The position numbers and the translations under genes were made by a program. The notes below the pieces were generated by a model. That model saw nothing but the letters and a program-made list of their open reading frames with translations, searched no databases and was not told the DNA's origin. Below, piece after piece: positions 17,464 through 26,295 of a DNA stretch of 55,235 nt. This DNA is from Phenylobacterium sp. CCH9-H3 (GTDB lineage Bacteria; Pseudomonadota; Alphaproteobacteria; Caulobacterales; Caulobacteraceae): contig NZ_LSJI01000206.1 of assembly GCF_001557235.1 (NCBI RefSeq), forward strand, positions 1 to 55,235. The letters run 5' to 3'. Positions within the stretch are counted from its first letter, which is position 1, and each line of letters opens with the position of its first letter.

Positions 17464-18150
17464 GTGCGCAGGGTGGCGTTCGGGATTGTCGTCGCGCTGT
17501 CGATCGCCGCGTCCGCCTCCGCGGACACGCCAGATTCGGCGGGGAAGGGCGAGGCGGCGGCGCAAGCCGCCCTCGCCAGGGTAAGGGCTCTGCAGGACGC
17601 GCAGAGCCGCCTTCCGCCGCCGGCAAATCTTGCGGAAGAGCTTCAGCGTCGCGTGGACGTCGACCAGGCGGTTCGCGACTGGAGCTGGCAGGCCGGCTTG
17701 GCCGTCGGGGACCAGCGCGCCGCCGTTCAAGTCATCGCACCCGCCATGGCCCAGATCGACATGGAGAACACCGCCTGGCTGAAGACGCAGCTTCCGGCGG
17801 ACGGCTGGTTCAGGATTTCTCGCGACGGCCCGTCGGTGGCGAACAACGCCTTCCTCATCGTCCAGCACTCGCCGGATGCGGCTTGGCGCAAGGAGATCGT
17901 CGCGCGCATGGAGCCGCTTGCGATGGCTGGCGAAGTCTCCCCCGCCAGCTTCGCGCTGATGTACGACCGGGTGATGCTCGCCGAAACTGGCAGGCAGCGG
18001 TACGGAACCCAGGCCATTTGCCGCGACGGCGCCGTGGCGATCGCGGAGATGGAAGAGCCGGAGAAGGTCCAGGCGCGCCGCGACGCGATCAAATTCACCC
18101 AGCCTCTGCACGAGGCGTATCGGAAAGGCCTCGAAGGTCGGAAGTGCTGA
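17464..18150 (+). CDS. Secreted DUF6624-like protein
   Basis: A 228-residue protein with a Sec signal peptide (cleavage near SASA-DTP at about residue 21). The C-terminal half contains LMYDRVMLAETGRQRYGTQ, the hallmark of DUF6624 proteins, whose function is unknown. The start is GTG with GGGAGAGA upstream. It follows the XRE regulator on the same strand and is convergent with the TonB receptor, with a 27-base gap. Confidence 0.7.
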   Translation: MRRVAFGIVVALSIAASASADTPDSAGKGEAAAQAALARVRALQDAQSRLPPPANLAEELQRRVDVDQAVRDWSWQAGLAVGDQRAAVQVIAPAMAQIDMENTAWLKTQLPADGWFRISRDGPSVANNAFLIVQHSPDAAWRKEIVARMEPLAMAGEVSPASFALMYDRVMLAETGRQRYGTQAICRDGAVAIAEMEEPEKVQARRDAIKFTQPLHEAYRKGLEGRKC

Positions 18151-18177
18151 GCGAGCCTGAACAGTAGAACCTGGCGC

Positions 18178-20163
18178 TCAGTGGCCGCCGCCGAGGCGGA
18201 TCCGGACGCCTCCGTTCGCGACGAAGCCGTCGGTCGGCGCCCAGGCGTCGACCGTCCAGCGGCCGTCAGGCGCCCGGCGCGGAAGCACCAGGGGGTCGTA
18301 CTTCGTCTGCCGGATATCCAGCAGGTTTTCGAGATTCAGGAAGACGCTCAGAGGACCGAAGCGCCGCTCGACCATGAAGCCAAGCTCGAAGTAGGGCTTG
18401 GACGCCTGCCGATAAGGATTGTCTTCCAGCTGCTGGCGCCCGGTGTAGTAGGCCTCGAAGCCCACGCGGCCGACGTCGTGCTTTTCCCACATGGCGACCA
18501 GACCCGCTGTATGCCGGGGCGTCAGCGGGGTCGTGCGCCGACCGCGGCCTGAGGGGTCCGGTTCGGTGGCGTCCACGTAGACGTAACTGCCGGTCACGGT
18601 GAAGGACTCCCACCGGTAGCGCAGCAGGACTTCCGCACCCTGGGTGCGGGTCTCCCCATCGGCATTGACGAGCCGGACCGAGTTGCCGGTCGTCGAAGGG
18701 ACGAGCTGGACAGCGTCGTGGATATGCGAGCCGAAGACCGCAACCGTGGCTTCCAGCGGGCCGGAGACGTAGCCCGCTTCCAGGGAGGCGTTCTCTGCGA
18801 CCTCGGCCTTCAGACCGGTGAGCGGATCGAGGCGAGACAGCCCCGCGGCTTCGATCTCTTCGACGAACGGAGTCGGTGCGTAGAAGCCCTGCCCTACCGA
18901 GGCGCGAACCGTCCAAGGGCCGGGCCGGTAGAGCATGGAAAGCCGCGGGCTGAACCGGGTTCCGTAGCGGTTGTGGACATCGATGCGACCGCTGCCGGCG
19001 AGCGTCAGATCGTCCCGAACCACGTGCTCCACCTGCGCGAACACGGCCGGGACCGTATGGGTGTAGTCGAAGTCCGGAAAGGTCTTTGAACGGTAAGCGT
19101 CGCGCTGAATGGCGACGCCGCCCAGCAGCGACGTCGCTCCGATATTCGCCGACAGCGCCGCCTCCCCGAACGCCGTATCGTGACGATCGTCCTCGACCAC
19201 GTCGCCGAAGCGATGGTCGTGCTCCTGACGCATGGCCGAAGCGCGGAGGTGGAGCTTTCCGGCGCCTGGCAGCGGATGCTCGATGACCATGCCGGCGTCG
19301 AGGCGGCGGCTGTCCTGCGCCTCTGGGAAGCTCGCCCCATCCGGGACGGTTCGGCCTGGCGACGTACCGCCCGAGCGATCCTCCTGCATGGCTCCGACGG
19401 TAAAGAGGGCCGTCCCGCCGCCGGAGCCCGACCAGAACAGACGGGGCCGCAGGGTCCAGCGGTCGTAACCCGGCATGTCCGCCCAACCGTCGTTGTCCAC
19501 GTCTTTGCGGGTCTGCCGATGCAGGCCGCCGACCAGCGAATAGCTCCAGGCCGCCGAGAGGGGCGAAGAGCCATAGGCCGTAAGATCCTGTCCATCGCGG
19601 CTGGTGGCGTTGAGGAGGATCTCGCCCAGAGGCTCGCGGCTGGGGCGGCGCGAGACGAGGTTGATCACCCCGCCTAAGGCCGAAGGCCCGTAGAGTGCGG
19701 AGGCCGCGCCCTTGATGACTTCGACCTGTCCCAGGTCCGTGGGCGGGATCTGCAACAGTCCAATGGAAGACGCTTGGCCGCCGTAAAGCGGCAGGCCGTC
19801 GGTGAGCAGCTGGGTGTAGCGACCGCGCATCCCCTGCACCCGGATATTGGACGCGCCCAGCGCCGGCGAGGTGACCTGCACGCGCAGGCCGCCGGTCTCG
19901 CTGAGCAGCATGGCGATATTGCCGGGCCGCATGGCGATCTTCTCCTCGATCTCCTCGCGGCCGATGACCTCGACCCGGATGGGTTCGTCCTGCACGCGGC
20001 GGCCGGAGCGGGTCGCCTGGACGACGACCTCCTCGACCTCCTCGTCTTCGCGGGCTTCACCGACGGCCTCCTGGGCGCGGGCCCCGGTCACGAGAACTGC
20101 GGTGGAGAGGACGGCCGCCAGACCAGGGAGAGAATGGCGGAGGATGGGGGGCGGGCGACGCAC
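18178..20163 (-). CDS. TonB-dependent outer-membrane receptor
   Basis: About 661 residues from the GTG chosen here. A signal peptide (LPGLAAVLSTAVLVTGARAQ) is followed by a TonB box (EEVVVQA) and a plug domain with GNIAMLLSETGG, RVQGMRGRYTQLLTDGLP and ALYGPSALGGVINL. The rest is a beta barrel ending in an aromatic-poor strand. The frame is open further upstream, but that part overlaps a DUF3703 gene and has no signal peptide, so I place the start after it. The gene lies downstream of DUF3703 and a MerR-type operator, so metal or metallophore transport is plausible. The substrate is otherwise unknown. Confidence 0.88.
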   Translation of the reverse strand: MRRPPPILRHSLPGLAAVLSTAVLVTGARAQEAVGEAREDEEVEEVVVQATRSGRRVQDEPIRVEVIGREEIEEKIAMRPGNIAMLLSETGGLRVQVTSPALGASNIRVQGMRGRYTQLLTDGLPLYGGQASSIGLLQIPPTDLGQVEVIKGAASALYGPSALGGVINLVSRRPSREPLGEILLNATSRDGQDLTAYGSSPLSAAWSYSLVGGLHRQTRKDVDNDGWADMPGYDRWTLRPRLFWSGSGGGTALFTVGAMQEDRSGGTSPGRTVPDGASFPEAQDSRRLDAGMVIEHPLPGAGKLHLRASAMRQEHDHRFGDVVEDDRHDTAFGEAALSANIGATSLLGGVAIQRDAYRSKTFPDFDYTHTVPAVFAQVEHVVRDDLTLAGSGRIDVHNRYGTRFSPRLSMLYRPGPWTVRASVGQGFYAPTPFVEEIEAAGLSRLDPLTGLKAEVAENASLEAGYVSGPLEATVAVFGSHIHDAVQLVPSTTGNSVRLVNADGETRTQGAEVLLRYRWESFTVTGSYVYVDATEPDPSGRGRRTTPLTPRHTAGLVAMWEKHDVGRVGFEAYYTGRQQLEDNPYRQASKPYFELGFMVERRFGPLSVFLNLENLLDIRQTKYDPLVLPRRAPDGRWTVDAWAPTDGFVANGGVRIRLGGGH

Positions 20164-20197
20164 GAGACAGGCTCCGGGTCGTGGGATCGAGAGGCCG

Positions 20198-20542
20198 TTA
20201 GCGGCAGAGGTGAGCGAGGTCGGCGGGGGGCGGCATGGGCTCTTCCGGCGGAACATCGGCGCCACCGGTGTTGCCCGTCGGCAACCGGCCCATCCACGAA
20301 AGCAGCCCTCCGGCCGCGAGCCGGAGGATCTGGCCACGTACCTCGCGCCAGTCACGCCGTTTCAGACCGATCCGCAGCATCATCCAGTGAGCCCACGTAT
20401 GAGCGCCCGCCCAGGGCTGACCCAGCACATGCGCGCGCTCCAGATGATGGAAAGCCTCGGCCAGGTCGCCGTTGGCGAAGGCGCGCTTGGCCGCGGCGGC
20501 CTCGTGGGAAAAGGCCTGGCGTCGGGCAGTGCGAGTCGACAT
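20198..20542 (-). CDS. DUF3703 family protein
   Basis: A 114-residue protein matching DUF3703: RAFANGDLAEAFHHLERAHVLGQ near residues 20-42, then a His-containing helix (HTWAHWMMLRIG). The function is unknown, but the family often sits in heavy-metal resistance loci beside MerR regulators. An ATG 15 bases further upstream overlaps the palindromic operator, so the second ATG is preferred. It is the first gene of a leftward unit with the TonB receptor 34 bases downstream and is divergent from the MerR gene. Confidence 0.8.
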   Translation of the reverse strand: MSTRTARRQAFSHEAAAAKRAFANGDLAEAFHHLERAHVLGQPWAGAHTWAHWMMLRIGLKRRDWREVRGQILRLAAGGLLSWMGRLPTGNTGGADVPPEEPMPPPADLAHLCR

Positions 20543-20555
20543 GGACGCTGTGTGC

Positions 20556-20576
20556 ATCCTCTAGCGACTAGAGGAT
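20556..20576. promoter_or_regulatory. MerR-type operator between divergent MerR and DUF3703 genes
   Basis: ATCCTCTAG and CTAGAGGAT form a perfect 9-base inverted repeat with a 3-base centre. The core matches the CTCTAG/CTAGAG pattern of PbrR and CadR operators, which MerR proteins bind between -35 and -10. On the reverse strand TTGATC at 20579-20574 could be the -35. I see no good -10 at 19 bases. Confidence 0.8.
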
Positions 20577-20596
20577 CAAGCGCCTATTGCTGCGCC

Positions 20597-21046
20597 ATGA
20601 CGACGGTCTTGAGCATCGGCAAGCTAGCGCGGGTCGCAGACGTGAAGGTCCCGACGATCCGCTTCTATGAACAGATCGGGCTGCTGCCCACCGCGGAGCG
20701 AACCGACAGCGACCGGCGCATCTACGACGATGGGGCGGTACGGCGGCTGTCCTTCATCAAGCATGCACGGCAGCTCGGCTTCTCGGTCGACGCCATCCGC
20801 GTGCTGCTGGCGCTGTCCGACGATCCGGACCGACCCTGCAGCGAGGCCAACGCGCTGGCGGCGGAGCAGCTGTCGGAAGTGGAAACCAAGATCGCGCGAC
20901 TGGAGGCCTTGCGGGACGAGCTGCGGCGCATCGCGACGGCCGACTGCCAGGGCCGCGCGGGCGATTGCCGCGTGATCGAGGCCCTGAACGACCACGGCCA
21001 GTGCGTTCACGAGCACGGTCCGGCGATCACGCTCGCCGACGTCTAG
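20597..21046 (+). CDS. MerR family metal-responsive regulator
   Basis: A 149-residue regulator with the N-terminal winged HTH ([20 protein letters not shown]) and a dimerisation helix. Cys81, Cys117 and Cys124 are placed as in the thiol metal sites of MerR, PbrR and CadR, with extra Cys136, His133, His138 and His140 in the tail. I infer sensing of a soft divalent metal; which one cannot be told. It is divergent from DUF3703 and the TonB receptor, and the shared gap holds a perfect MerR-type operator. The ATG at 20597 is chosen because the HTH begins a few residues later; the frame is open far upstream without meaning. Confidence 0.9.
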   Translation: MTTVLSIGKLARVADVKVPTIRFYEQIGLLPTAERTDSDRRIYDDGAVRRLSFIKHARQLGFSVDAIRVLLALSDDPDRPCSEANALAAEQLSEVETKIARLEALRDELRRIATADCQGRAGDCRVIEALNDHGQCVHEHGPAITLADV

Positions 21047-21050
21047 GGGC

Positions 21051-21689
21051 CTAGCTCCCCAGCGCCTTGTCCACCAGCGCCCGGGCTTCCGGGCCCGCCC
21101 AGTCGGCCTCGCCGGCCACGCGGGCGACCTCCATCCCGTCCTTGCCGTAGATCACCGTGGTCGGCGCGCCCGGCGCGGGGGGCGAGAGCTTGAACGGCAG
21201 CTTCATCTCGCGGTCGTGATAGAACTTCAGCGGGTCGTGCTGGGCGATGAACAGCCGCGCCTTGGCGGCCGAGCTCTCGGAATCGATGCTGATCGCGACC
21301 ACTTCCACCGGCTTGCCGGCATAGGCGGCCTGCAGCTTGGCGAGCGTCGGCATCTCGGTGACGCAAGGCCCGCACCAGGTGGCCCAGATGTTCATCACCA
21401 CCACCTTGCCCTTCAGGTCGGCCAGCTTCATCGCCTTCCCGCTGGCGTCGTAGAAGGTGTAGTCGGGCGACGGCGTCGGCTGGGCCGGGGTAGTGAGCTT
21501 GCTGGCGAAGGTGGTCGATGTGGTCGCCGCGCTCGGGGCCGGCGGCGTCGGTTTGGTGGAAGCCGAACCGATGATGTAGACAACCGCCGCGACGCCCACG
21601 AGGGCGGCGCCCCAGAGGCCCCAGGTCAGCACGCCGGCCTTGGGCTTGCCCGCCACCTGCCCGCCGCTCGTTTCCGGACCTTCGCTCAT
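21051..21689 (-). CDS. TlpA/ResA-like membrane-anchored thioredoxin
   Basis: A 212-residue protein with one N-terminal membrane segment at about 20-40, a Thr/Pro-rich linker and a periplasmic thioredoxin fold with the active site WATWCGPC near residue 111. Such proteins reduce disulfides during cytochrome c or other periplasmic protein maturation. The frame is open far upstream, but that part is antisense to argH. The ATG used is directly adjacent, base to base, to the argH ATG on the other strand, so promoters must lie inside each other's coding region. The gene is convergent with merR, with a 4-base gap. Confidence 0.9.
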   Translation of the reverse strand: MSEGPETSGGQVAGKPKAGVLTWGLWGAALVGVAAVVYIIGSASTKPTPPAPSAATTSTTFASKLTTPAQPTPSPDYTFYDASGKAMKLADLKGKVVVMNIWATWCGPCVTEMPTLAKLQAAYAGKPVEVVAISIDSESSAAKARLFIAQHDPLKFYHDREMKLPFKLSPPAPGAPTTVIYGKDGMEVARVAGEADWAGPEARALVDKALGS

Positions 21690-23111
21690 ATGACCCAATC
21701 TTCCTCCGCGCCGCCCGCCAGCCCGTCCTCGGCGGGACAGGCCATGTGGGGCGGCAGGTTCTCGGACAAGCCCGCCGAGCTGATGCAGGCGATTAACGTC
21801 TCCATCGGCTTCGACAAGCGCCTCGCGGCCCAGGACCTTGCCGGGTCCCGCGCGCACGCCGCGATGTTGCGCACCGCGGGCGTGATTACAAGCGAGGACG
21901 AGGCGGCGATCCAGGGCGGCCTTGCGACCATCGAGGCCGAGATCGCGGCGGGGACCTTCCCCTTCCGCGACGAATACGAAGACATCCACATGAACGTGGA
22001 GGCGCGGCTGCGCGAGCTGATCGGCCCGGCGGCCGGCCGGCTGCACACCGCCCGCTCGCGCAACGACCAGGTGGCGCTGGACTTCCGCATGTGGGTCCGC
22101 GACGCCTGCGACCGCACCCAGAGCCAGATCCAGGCGCTTCAGAAGGCGCTGCTGGCCAAGGCCGAGGCCCACGCCGACGCGGTGATGCCGGGCTTCACCC
22201 ACCTGCAGCCGGCCCAGCCGGTGACCTTCGGCCACCATCTGATGGCCTATGTAGAGATGTTCGGCCGCGACGCCGCTCGGTTCGCCGACGCCCGGGCGCG
22301 GATGAACGAGAGCCCCCTGGGCGCCGCCGCCCTGGCCGGCTCGCCGTTCCCCATCGACCGGCACATGACCGCCAAGGCCCTCGGCTTCGAACGGCCCACC
22401 GCCAACTCCCTGGACAGCGTCGCCGACCGCGACTTCGCCCTGGAGAGCCTGGCCGCGGGCGCCATCTGCGCCACGCACCTGTCGCGGCTGGCCGAGGAGA
22501 TCGTGATCTGGATGACGCCGCAGTTCGGCTTCATCAAGCTTTCCGACGCCTTCACCACCGGCTCGTCGATCATGCCGCAGAAGAAGAATCCGGACGCCGC
22601 CGAACTGGTGCGCGCCAAGGTGGGCCGCCTGCTGGGCTCGTTCACCCAGCTCACCGTGGTGATGAAGGGGCTGCCGCTGACCTATTCCAAGGACATGCAG
22701 GAGGACAAGGTCCCCACCTTCGAGGCCTTCGACGCCCTGGAGCTCAGCCTCCGCGCCATGGCCGGCATGGTCGCCGACCTGGAGCCGGTGCGCGAGAAGA
22801 TGGCCGCCGCGGCGGGCGCCGGCTTCTCCACCGCCACCGACCTCGCCGACTGGCTGGTGCGCGAGCTGAACCTGCCCTTCCGCGACGCCCACCATGTGAC
22901 GGGCGCCGCGGTGAAGAGGGCCGAGCAGCTGGGCGTCGGCCTGTCCGATCTGCCGATCGCCGATCTGCAAGCCTTGGATGGACGGATCACCGCGTCCATC
23001 TACGATGTGCTGACTCCCGAGGCCTCGGTCGCCAGCCGCCGGAGTTATGGTGGAACCGCGCCGGACCAGGTCCGGGCGCAGATCAAGCGTTGGAAGGAAG
23101 CCCTGGCATGA
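21690..23111 (+). CDS. argH: Argininosuccinate lyase
   Basis: A 473-residue cytosolic enzyme that splits argininosuccinate to arginine and fumarate, the last step of arginine synthesis. The fumarase/aspartase signature [12 protein letters not shown] is near residue 291, with the catalytic Ser just before it. The N-terminal core [13 protein letters not shown] begins near residue 21. The first 18 residues are Ser/Pro-rich, so an internal start cannot be excluded. It leads an overlapping operon with a small lipoprotein and lysA, an order common in Proteobacteria. Confidence 0.96.
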   Translation: MTQSSSAPPASPSSAGQAMWGGRFSDKPAELMQAINVSIGFDKRLAAQDLAGSRAHAAMLRTAGVITSEDEAAIQGGLATIEAEIAAGTFPFRDEYEDIHMNVEARLRELIGPAAGRLHTARSRNDQVALDFRMWVRDACDRTQSQIQALQKALLAKAEAHADAVMPGFTHLQPAQPVTFGHHLMAYVEMFGRDAARFADARARMNESPLGAAALAGSPFPIDRHMTAKALGFERPTANSLDSVADRDFALESLAAGAICATHLSRLAEEIVIWMTPQFGFIKLSDAFTTGSSIMPQKKNPDAAELVRAKVGRLLGSFTQLTVVMKGLPLTYSKDMQEDKVPTFEAFDALELSLRAMAGMVADLEPVREKMAAAAGAGFSTATDLADWLVRELNLPFRDAHHVTGAAVKRAEQLGVGLSDLPIADLQALDGRITASIYDVLTPEASVASRRSYGGTAPDQVRAQIKRWKEALA

Positions 23112-23416
23112 GCCGTCGTCTAATGGCGCTGAGCGCCCTGATCCTGGCGACGGCGGGCCTCGCCGGCTGCGGTAAGGTGGGCCAGCTGGAGCGGCCCGGC
23201 CCGCTGTTCGGCGCCGAGCGCAACCGCACCCGCGACGCCGACGACGCCCAGCGCCAACAGGACCCGAGCCGGCCGGTCGACACCGTCGATCCGCGCGACC
23301 GCTCCACCGACCCGGCGCCGCCGCGCACCCTGCCGATCCCCGGCACCAACCGGGGCCCCGGCGCGCTGCCTCCGCAAAGCGCCCTGCCCGACCCCTACGC
23401 CAACCCGCGGCGATGA
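23108..23416 (+). CDS. Small lipoprotein between argH and lysA (LptM-like position)
   Basis: A 102-residue lipoprotein with signal [11 protein letters not shown] (lipid Cys near residue 21), followed by [11 protein letters not shown] and a Pro/Arg/Asp-rich disordered tail. The gene overlaps argH and lysA by 4 bases each. Its place and the CGKxGxLxxP start match the short lipoprotein found before lysA in many Proteobacteria. In enterics that protein (LptM/YifL) helps LptD maturation; whether this longer version does so is inference. Confidence 0.85.
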   Translation: MSRRLMALSALILATAGLAGCGKVGQLERPGPLFGAERNRTRDADDAQRQQDPSRPVDTVDPRDRSTDPAPPRTLPIPGTNRGPGALPPQSALPDPYANPRR

Positions 23417-24681
23417 ACCACTTCGAGCTTCTGGAGGGTGAGCTCGCGTGTGAAGGCGTTCCCCTCTCCCGCATCGCAGAGGCGGTGGGGACGCCGGTCT
23501 ATGTCTATTCTTCGGCCACGCTGGAGCGGCACTATACCGTCCTGCGCGACGCCCTGACCGGCGTCGGGCTGAAGGACCCGCTGATCGCCTTCGCCGTGAA
23601 GGCCAATTCCAACGTCGCCGTGCTGCGCACCCTGGCCAGGCTGGGCGCCGGGGCCGACGTGGTGTCGGAGGGCGAGATCCGCCGGGCCCTGGCCGCCGGC
23701 GTGCCGCCCGAACGTATCGTCTTCTCCGGGGTCGGGAAGACCGAGGGCGAGGTCGCCTTCGCCGTCGAGACCGGCGTCGCCGAGATTAACGTCGAGTCCG
23801 AGCCCGAGCTGCACCTCGTCAACCGCGTTGCGCAGCAGATGGGCCGGCGCGCCACCGTGGCGATCCGGGTGAACCCCGACGTGGAGGCCGGCGGCCACGC
23901 CAAGATCTCCACCGGCAAGGCCGAGAACAAGTTCGGGGTCAGCTTCTCCGAGGCCGAGCGGCTCTACGCCAACGCCTCGAACATGGCCGGTGTCCGGCCC
24001 GCGGGCGTCGCCTGCCACATCGGCAGCCAGATCACCGACCTCGCCCCCATGGAGGCCGCCTTCACCAAGATGCGCGGCCTGGTGGAGCGGCTGAAGGCCG
24101 AAGGCCTGTCCGTCGAGCGCCTGGACCTGGGCGGCGGCCTCGGCGTGCCCTACTTCAACCAGCCGACCCCACCCGACCCGGCGGACTACGCCGCCATGAT
24201 AGGCCGCGTGACCCGGGGCCTCGACGTCCAGCTCGCCTTCGAGCCCGGCCGGATGATCGCCGCCAACGCCGGCGTGCTGGTCGCCCAGGTGAACCACGTC
24301 CACGAGCGGCCCGAGGGACGCAAGTTCCTGGTGCTGGACGCGGCCATGAACGACCTGCTGCGGCCGGCTATGTACGACGCCTATCACGACATCCGCCCGG
24401 TCCGTCCGCGTCCGGGCGTCCCGGTGACCTACGACGTAGTGGGCCCGGTCTGCGAGACCGGCGACACCTTCACCCGCGACCGCGTCCTGCCGCCGCTCGA
24501 GGCCGGCGACTTGGTGGCCTTCATGAGCGCCGGCGCCTACGGGGCGGCCATGGCCAGCGAATACAACTCGCGCCTCCTGGTCCCCGAGGTGTTGGTGAAG
24601 GGTGATGACTTCGCCGTGGTCCGTCCGCGCCCCACCTACGACGACATGCTGGCCCGGGAGCGTTCCGCCCCCTGGCTCTAG
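23413..24681 (+). CDS. lysA: Diaminopimelate decarboxylase
   Basis: A 422-residue PLP enzyme that makes lysine from meso-diaminopimelate. FAVKANSN near residue 57 carries the PLP lysine, ACHIGSQ near 199 lies in the barrel, and GPVCETGDTF near 343 holds the catalytic Cys/Glu of the partner subunit. The length is typical. It is the third gene of the argH-lipoprotein-lysA operon. Its end overlaps the convergent GNAT gene by 4 bases. Confidence 0.96.
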   Translation: MNHFELLEGELACEGVPLSRIAEAVGTPVYVYSSATLERHYTVLRDALTGVGLKDPLIAFAVKANSNVAVLRTLARLGAGADVVSEGEIRRALAAGVPPERIVFSGVGKTEGEVAFAVETGVAEINVESEPELHLVNRVAQQMGRRATVAIRVNPDVEAGGHAKISTGKAENKFGVSFSEAERLYANASNMAGVRPAGVACHIGSQITDLAPMEAAFTKMRGLVERLKAEGLSVERLDLGGGLGVPYFNQPTPPDPADYAAMIGRVTRGLDVQLAFEPGRMIAANAGVLVAQVNHVHERPEGRKFLVLDAAMNDLLRPAMYDAYHDIRPVRPRPGVPVTYDVVGPVCETGDTFTRDRVLPPLEAGDLVAFMSAGAYGAAMASEYNSRLLVPEVLVKGDDFAVVRPRPTYDDMLARERSAPWL

Positions 24682-25154
24682 AGATCCAGGTGCATGAACT
24701 GGTTGAAGTCGCTGGCGACATAGTCAGAGAACGCGCCACCCGACCGGAAACCGCGCCGGCGGTACATGGCCAGGGCCGCCTCGAACGCTTCGCCGCTGCC
24801 GGTCTCCAGGCTCAGCCGCTTCAGGCCCCGTCCTTTCGCTTCGGCGATGATGCGTTCCAGGATCGCGGCCCCGACCCCCTGGCGCAGGTGATCCGGATGC
24901 GTCCGCATCGACTTGATCTCGGCCGTGCCGTCGCCCAGTTCCTTGAGCGCGCCGATGCCGGCGATCGAGCCTTCCCGCCACGCGCTCCAGACGGTGACGC
25001 CCGGCGCCTTCAGGCCTGAGAGGTCCAGGGCGAACGAATGACCGGGCGGCGAGCTGTCACGCATGCCGGCCAGATGCAGCCGCAGCAGGTCCTGGGTCTG
25101 CGGGCTGGACAGGTCGTCCTCACGCACGAGGAAAGGGGCGGTGGCGGCATCCAT
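24678..25154 (-). CDS. GNAT family N-acetyltransferase
   Basis: A 158-residue acetyltransferase. The acetyl-CoA loop is HLRQGVGAAIL near residues 88-98, preceded by the core strand AEIKSMRTHPD. The substrate is unknown. It lies 3 bases after the XRE-cupin regulator on the same strand, so the pair is probably one transcript. Confidence 0.9.
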   Translation of the reverse strand: MDAATAPFLVREDDLSSPQTQDLLRLHLAGMRDSSPPGHSFALDLSGLKAPGVTVWSAWREGSIAGIGALKELGDGTAEIKSMRTHPDHLRQGVGAAILERIIAEAKGRGLKRLSLETGSGEAFEAALAMYRRRGFRSGGAFSDYVASDFNQFMHLDL

Positions 25155-25157
25155 GGC

Positions 25158-25724
25158 TCAGCTCCGGACGAGGGCGACGACATACGCGCAGGGGCGCAGG
25201 CTCTGGTTGGCGATGACGACGGGGGCGGGCGGCCCAAAGCCGAGGCAGTCGCCGGCCTGCAGCACGTGGCGCTCGGTCCCTTCGTGGACCACCAGCTCCC
25301 CGTCGGTGACCCACAGCGCCTGGCGGATGCGGGCATAGGCCGAGGCGGGGAACTCCACCTGCCGGCCCGGCGGCAGCTCCACCTGCACCAGCTCCAGCGG
25401 ATGGTCCGGGCGATTGTAGATCTGGCGCCGGACGTAACCGGTGTCGGGATCGCGCCAGGTTGGCTGCTCGCCCGCCCGCGACAGGCGGCCCGCATCGCCC
25501 TCGGCGCGCAGCAGCAGGCCGGCCAGAGTGAGGTCGAACGCCGTCGCCAGCCGAACCAGGATCACCGCCGTCGGGCTGACCTCCGCCCGCTCGATCTTGC
25601 TAATGGCGGCCTTCGACACGCCGGACCGTTCGGCGAGATCGGCCAGCGACCAGCCTCGGGCGTCACGCTCCAGTTGGATGCGACGCGCGAGCTTGGCCGA
25701 TGAGTCGTCGACTAAATTATCCAT
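25158..25724 (-). CDS. XRE family regulator with C-terminal cupin domain
   Basis: A 188-residue transcription factor. The helix-turn-helix (WSLADLAERSGVSKAAISKIE) is at about residues 24-45 and a cupin sensor domain is at about 110-185. Relatives control amino-acid or polyamine metabolism in response to a small ligand. A perfect 22-bp palindrome abuts its start codon, so autoregulation is likely. It precedes a GNAT gene by 3 bases. Confidence 0.9.
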   Translation of the reverse strand: MDNLVDDSSAKLARRIQLERDARGWSLADLAERSGVSKAAISKIERAEVSPTAVILVRLATAFDLTLAGLLLRAEGDAGRLSRAGEQPTWRDPDTGYVRRQIYNRPDHPLELVQVELPPGRQVEFPASAYARIRQALWVTDGELVVHEGTERHVLQAGDCLGFGPPAPVVIANQSLRPCAYVVALVRS

Positions 25725-25745
25725 TCGTCTCTTATGAGAGACGAA
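25724..25745. promoter_or_regulatory. Perfect 22-bp palindrome at the start of the XRE-cupin gene
   Basis: TTCGTCTCT and AGAGACGAA pair perfectly around TATG. The site touches the start codon of the regulator and so would occupy its 5-prime leader and promoter. It is best read as an autoregulatory operator. Only weak ribosome-site likeness (GAGACGA) is present, so it may also shape translation. Confidence 0.65.
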
Positions 25746-25764
25746 GGCCTCTATGGCAAGACCG

Positions 25765-26295
25765 TCAGTCCATGGCCCCGATGTAGGGCAGGCCTCGCAT
25801 CGTGCCGGCCACGTCCAGGCCGTAGCCCACCAGGAACCGGCCCGGCGCCTCCCAGGCCACGAAGTCGGGCTCCATGGCCCGTGGGGTGGGCCAGGGCTTG
25901 CGGGCGAAGACGGCGGTCAGCACCTCCGTCGCGCCGGAATCCTTCACCAGACGCGCCGCTTCGGACAGCGACAACCCGGTGTCGAAGACGTCGTCCACCA
26001 CTAGCGCCTTGCGGCCGGCGATCGGGCGCTGAAGGTCGGCGCGCACCTCGCAGCGGCCGCTCGACTGGCGCTCATCCTTGTAGGAGGCCAACCACAGGGC
26101 GTCGAAGCGCACGATCCGCCCCTGCCGCGCCAGGGCGCGGGTCAGGTCGGCGGCAAACCAGATGCCACCGGTCAGCAGGCAGACCACCACCGTCTCGTCG
26201 TCGATCCGCGGCGCGATCTGGGCGGCCAGGGCCTCCACCCGGCGCATCACCTCGTCCTCGGCGATCAGGACCGTCGGCTGGTCAGTGCTGCTCAT
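25765..26295 (-). CDS. hpt: Hypoxanthine(-guanine) phosphoribosyltransferase-like protein
   Basis: A 176-residue purine-salvage enzyme type. The PRPP-binding loop is LVVDDVFDTGLSL near residues 95-107, and the flexible hydrophobic strand VVVCLLTGG is near 36. It starts 14 bases inside the end of the DUF3426 gene on the same strand, so the two are co-expressed. The phosphoribosyltransferase fold is certain; the exact base specificity is inferred. Confidence 0.85.
   Translation of the reverse strand: MSSTDQPTVLIAEDEVMRRVEALAAQIAPRIDDETVVVCLLTGGIWFAADLTRALARQGRIVRFDALWLASYKDERQSSGRCEVRADLQRPIAGRKALVVDDVFDTGLSLSEAARLVKDSGATEVLTAVFARKPWPTPRAMEPDFVAWEAPGRFLVGYGLDVAGTMRGLPYIGAMD

Noticed and set aside
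20164..20355. Longer start for the TonB receptor
   Set aside because: The extra N-terminus overlaps DUF3703 and would put the signal peptide 70 residues inside the protein.
21690..23474. Upstream extension of the TlpA-like frame across argH
   Set aside because: The extra 590 or so residues are antisense to argH, low-complexity and without a signal or domain. The thioredoxin gene begins at the ATG before its membrane anchor.
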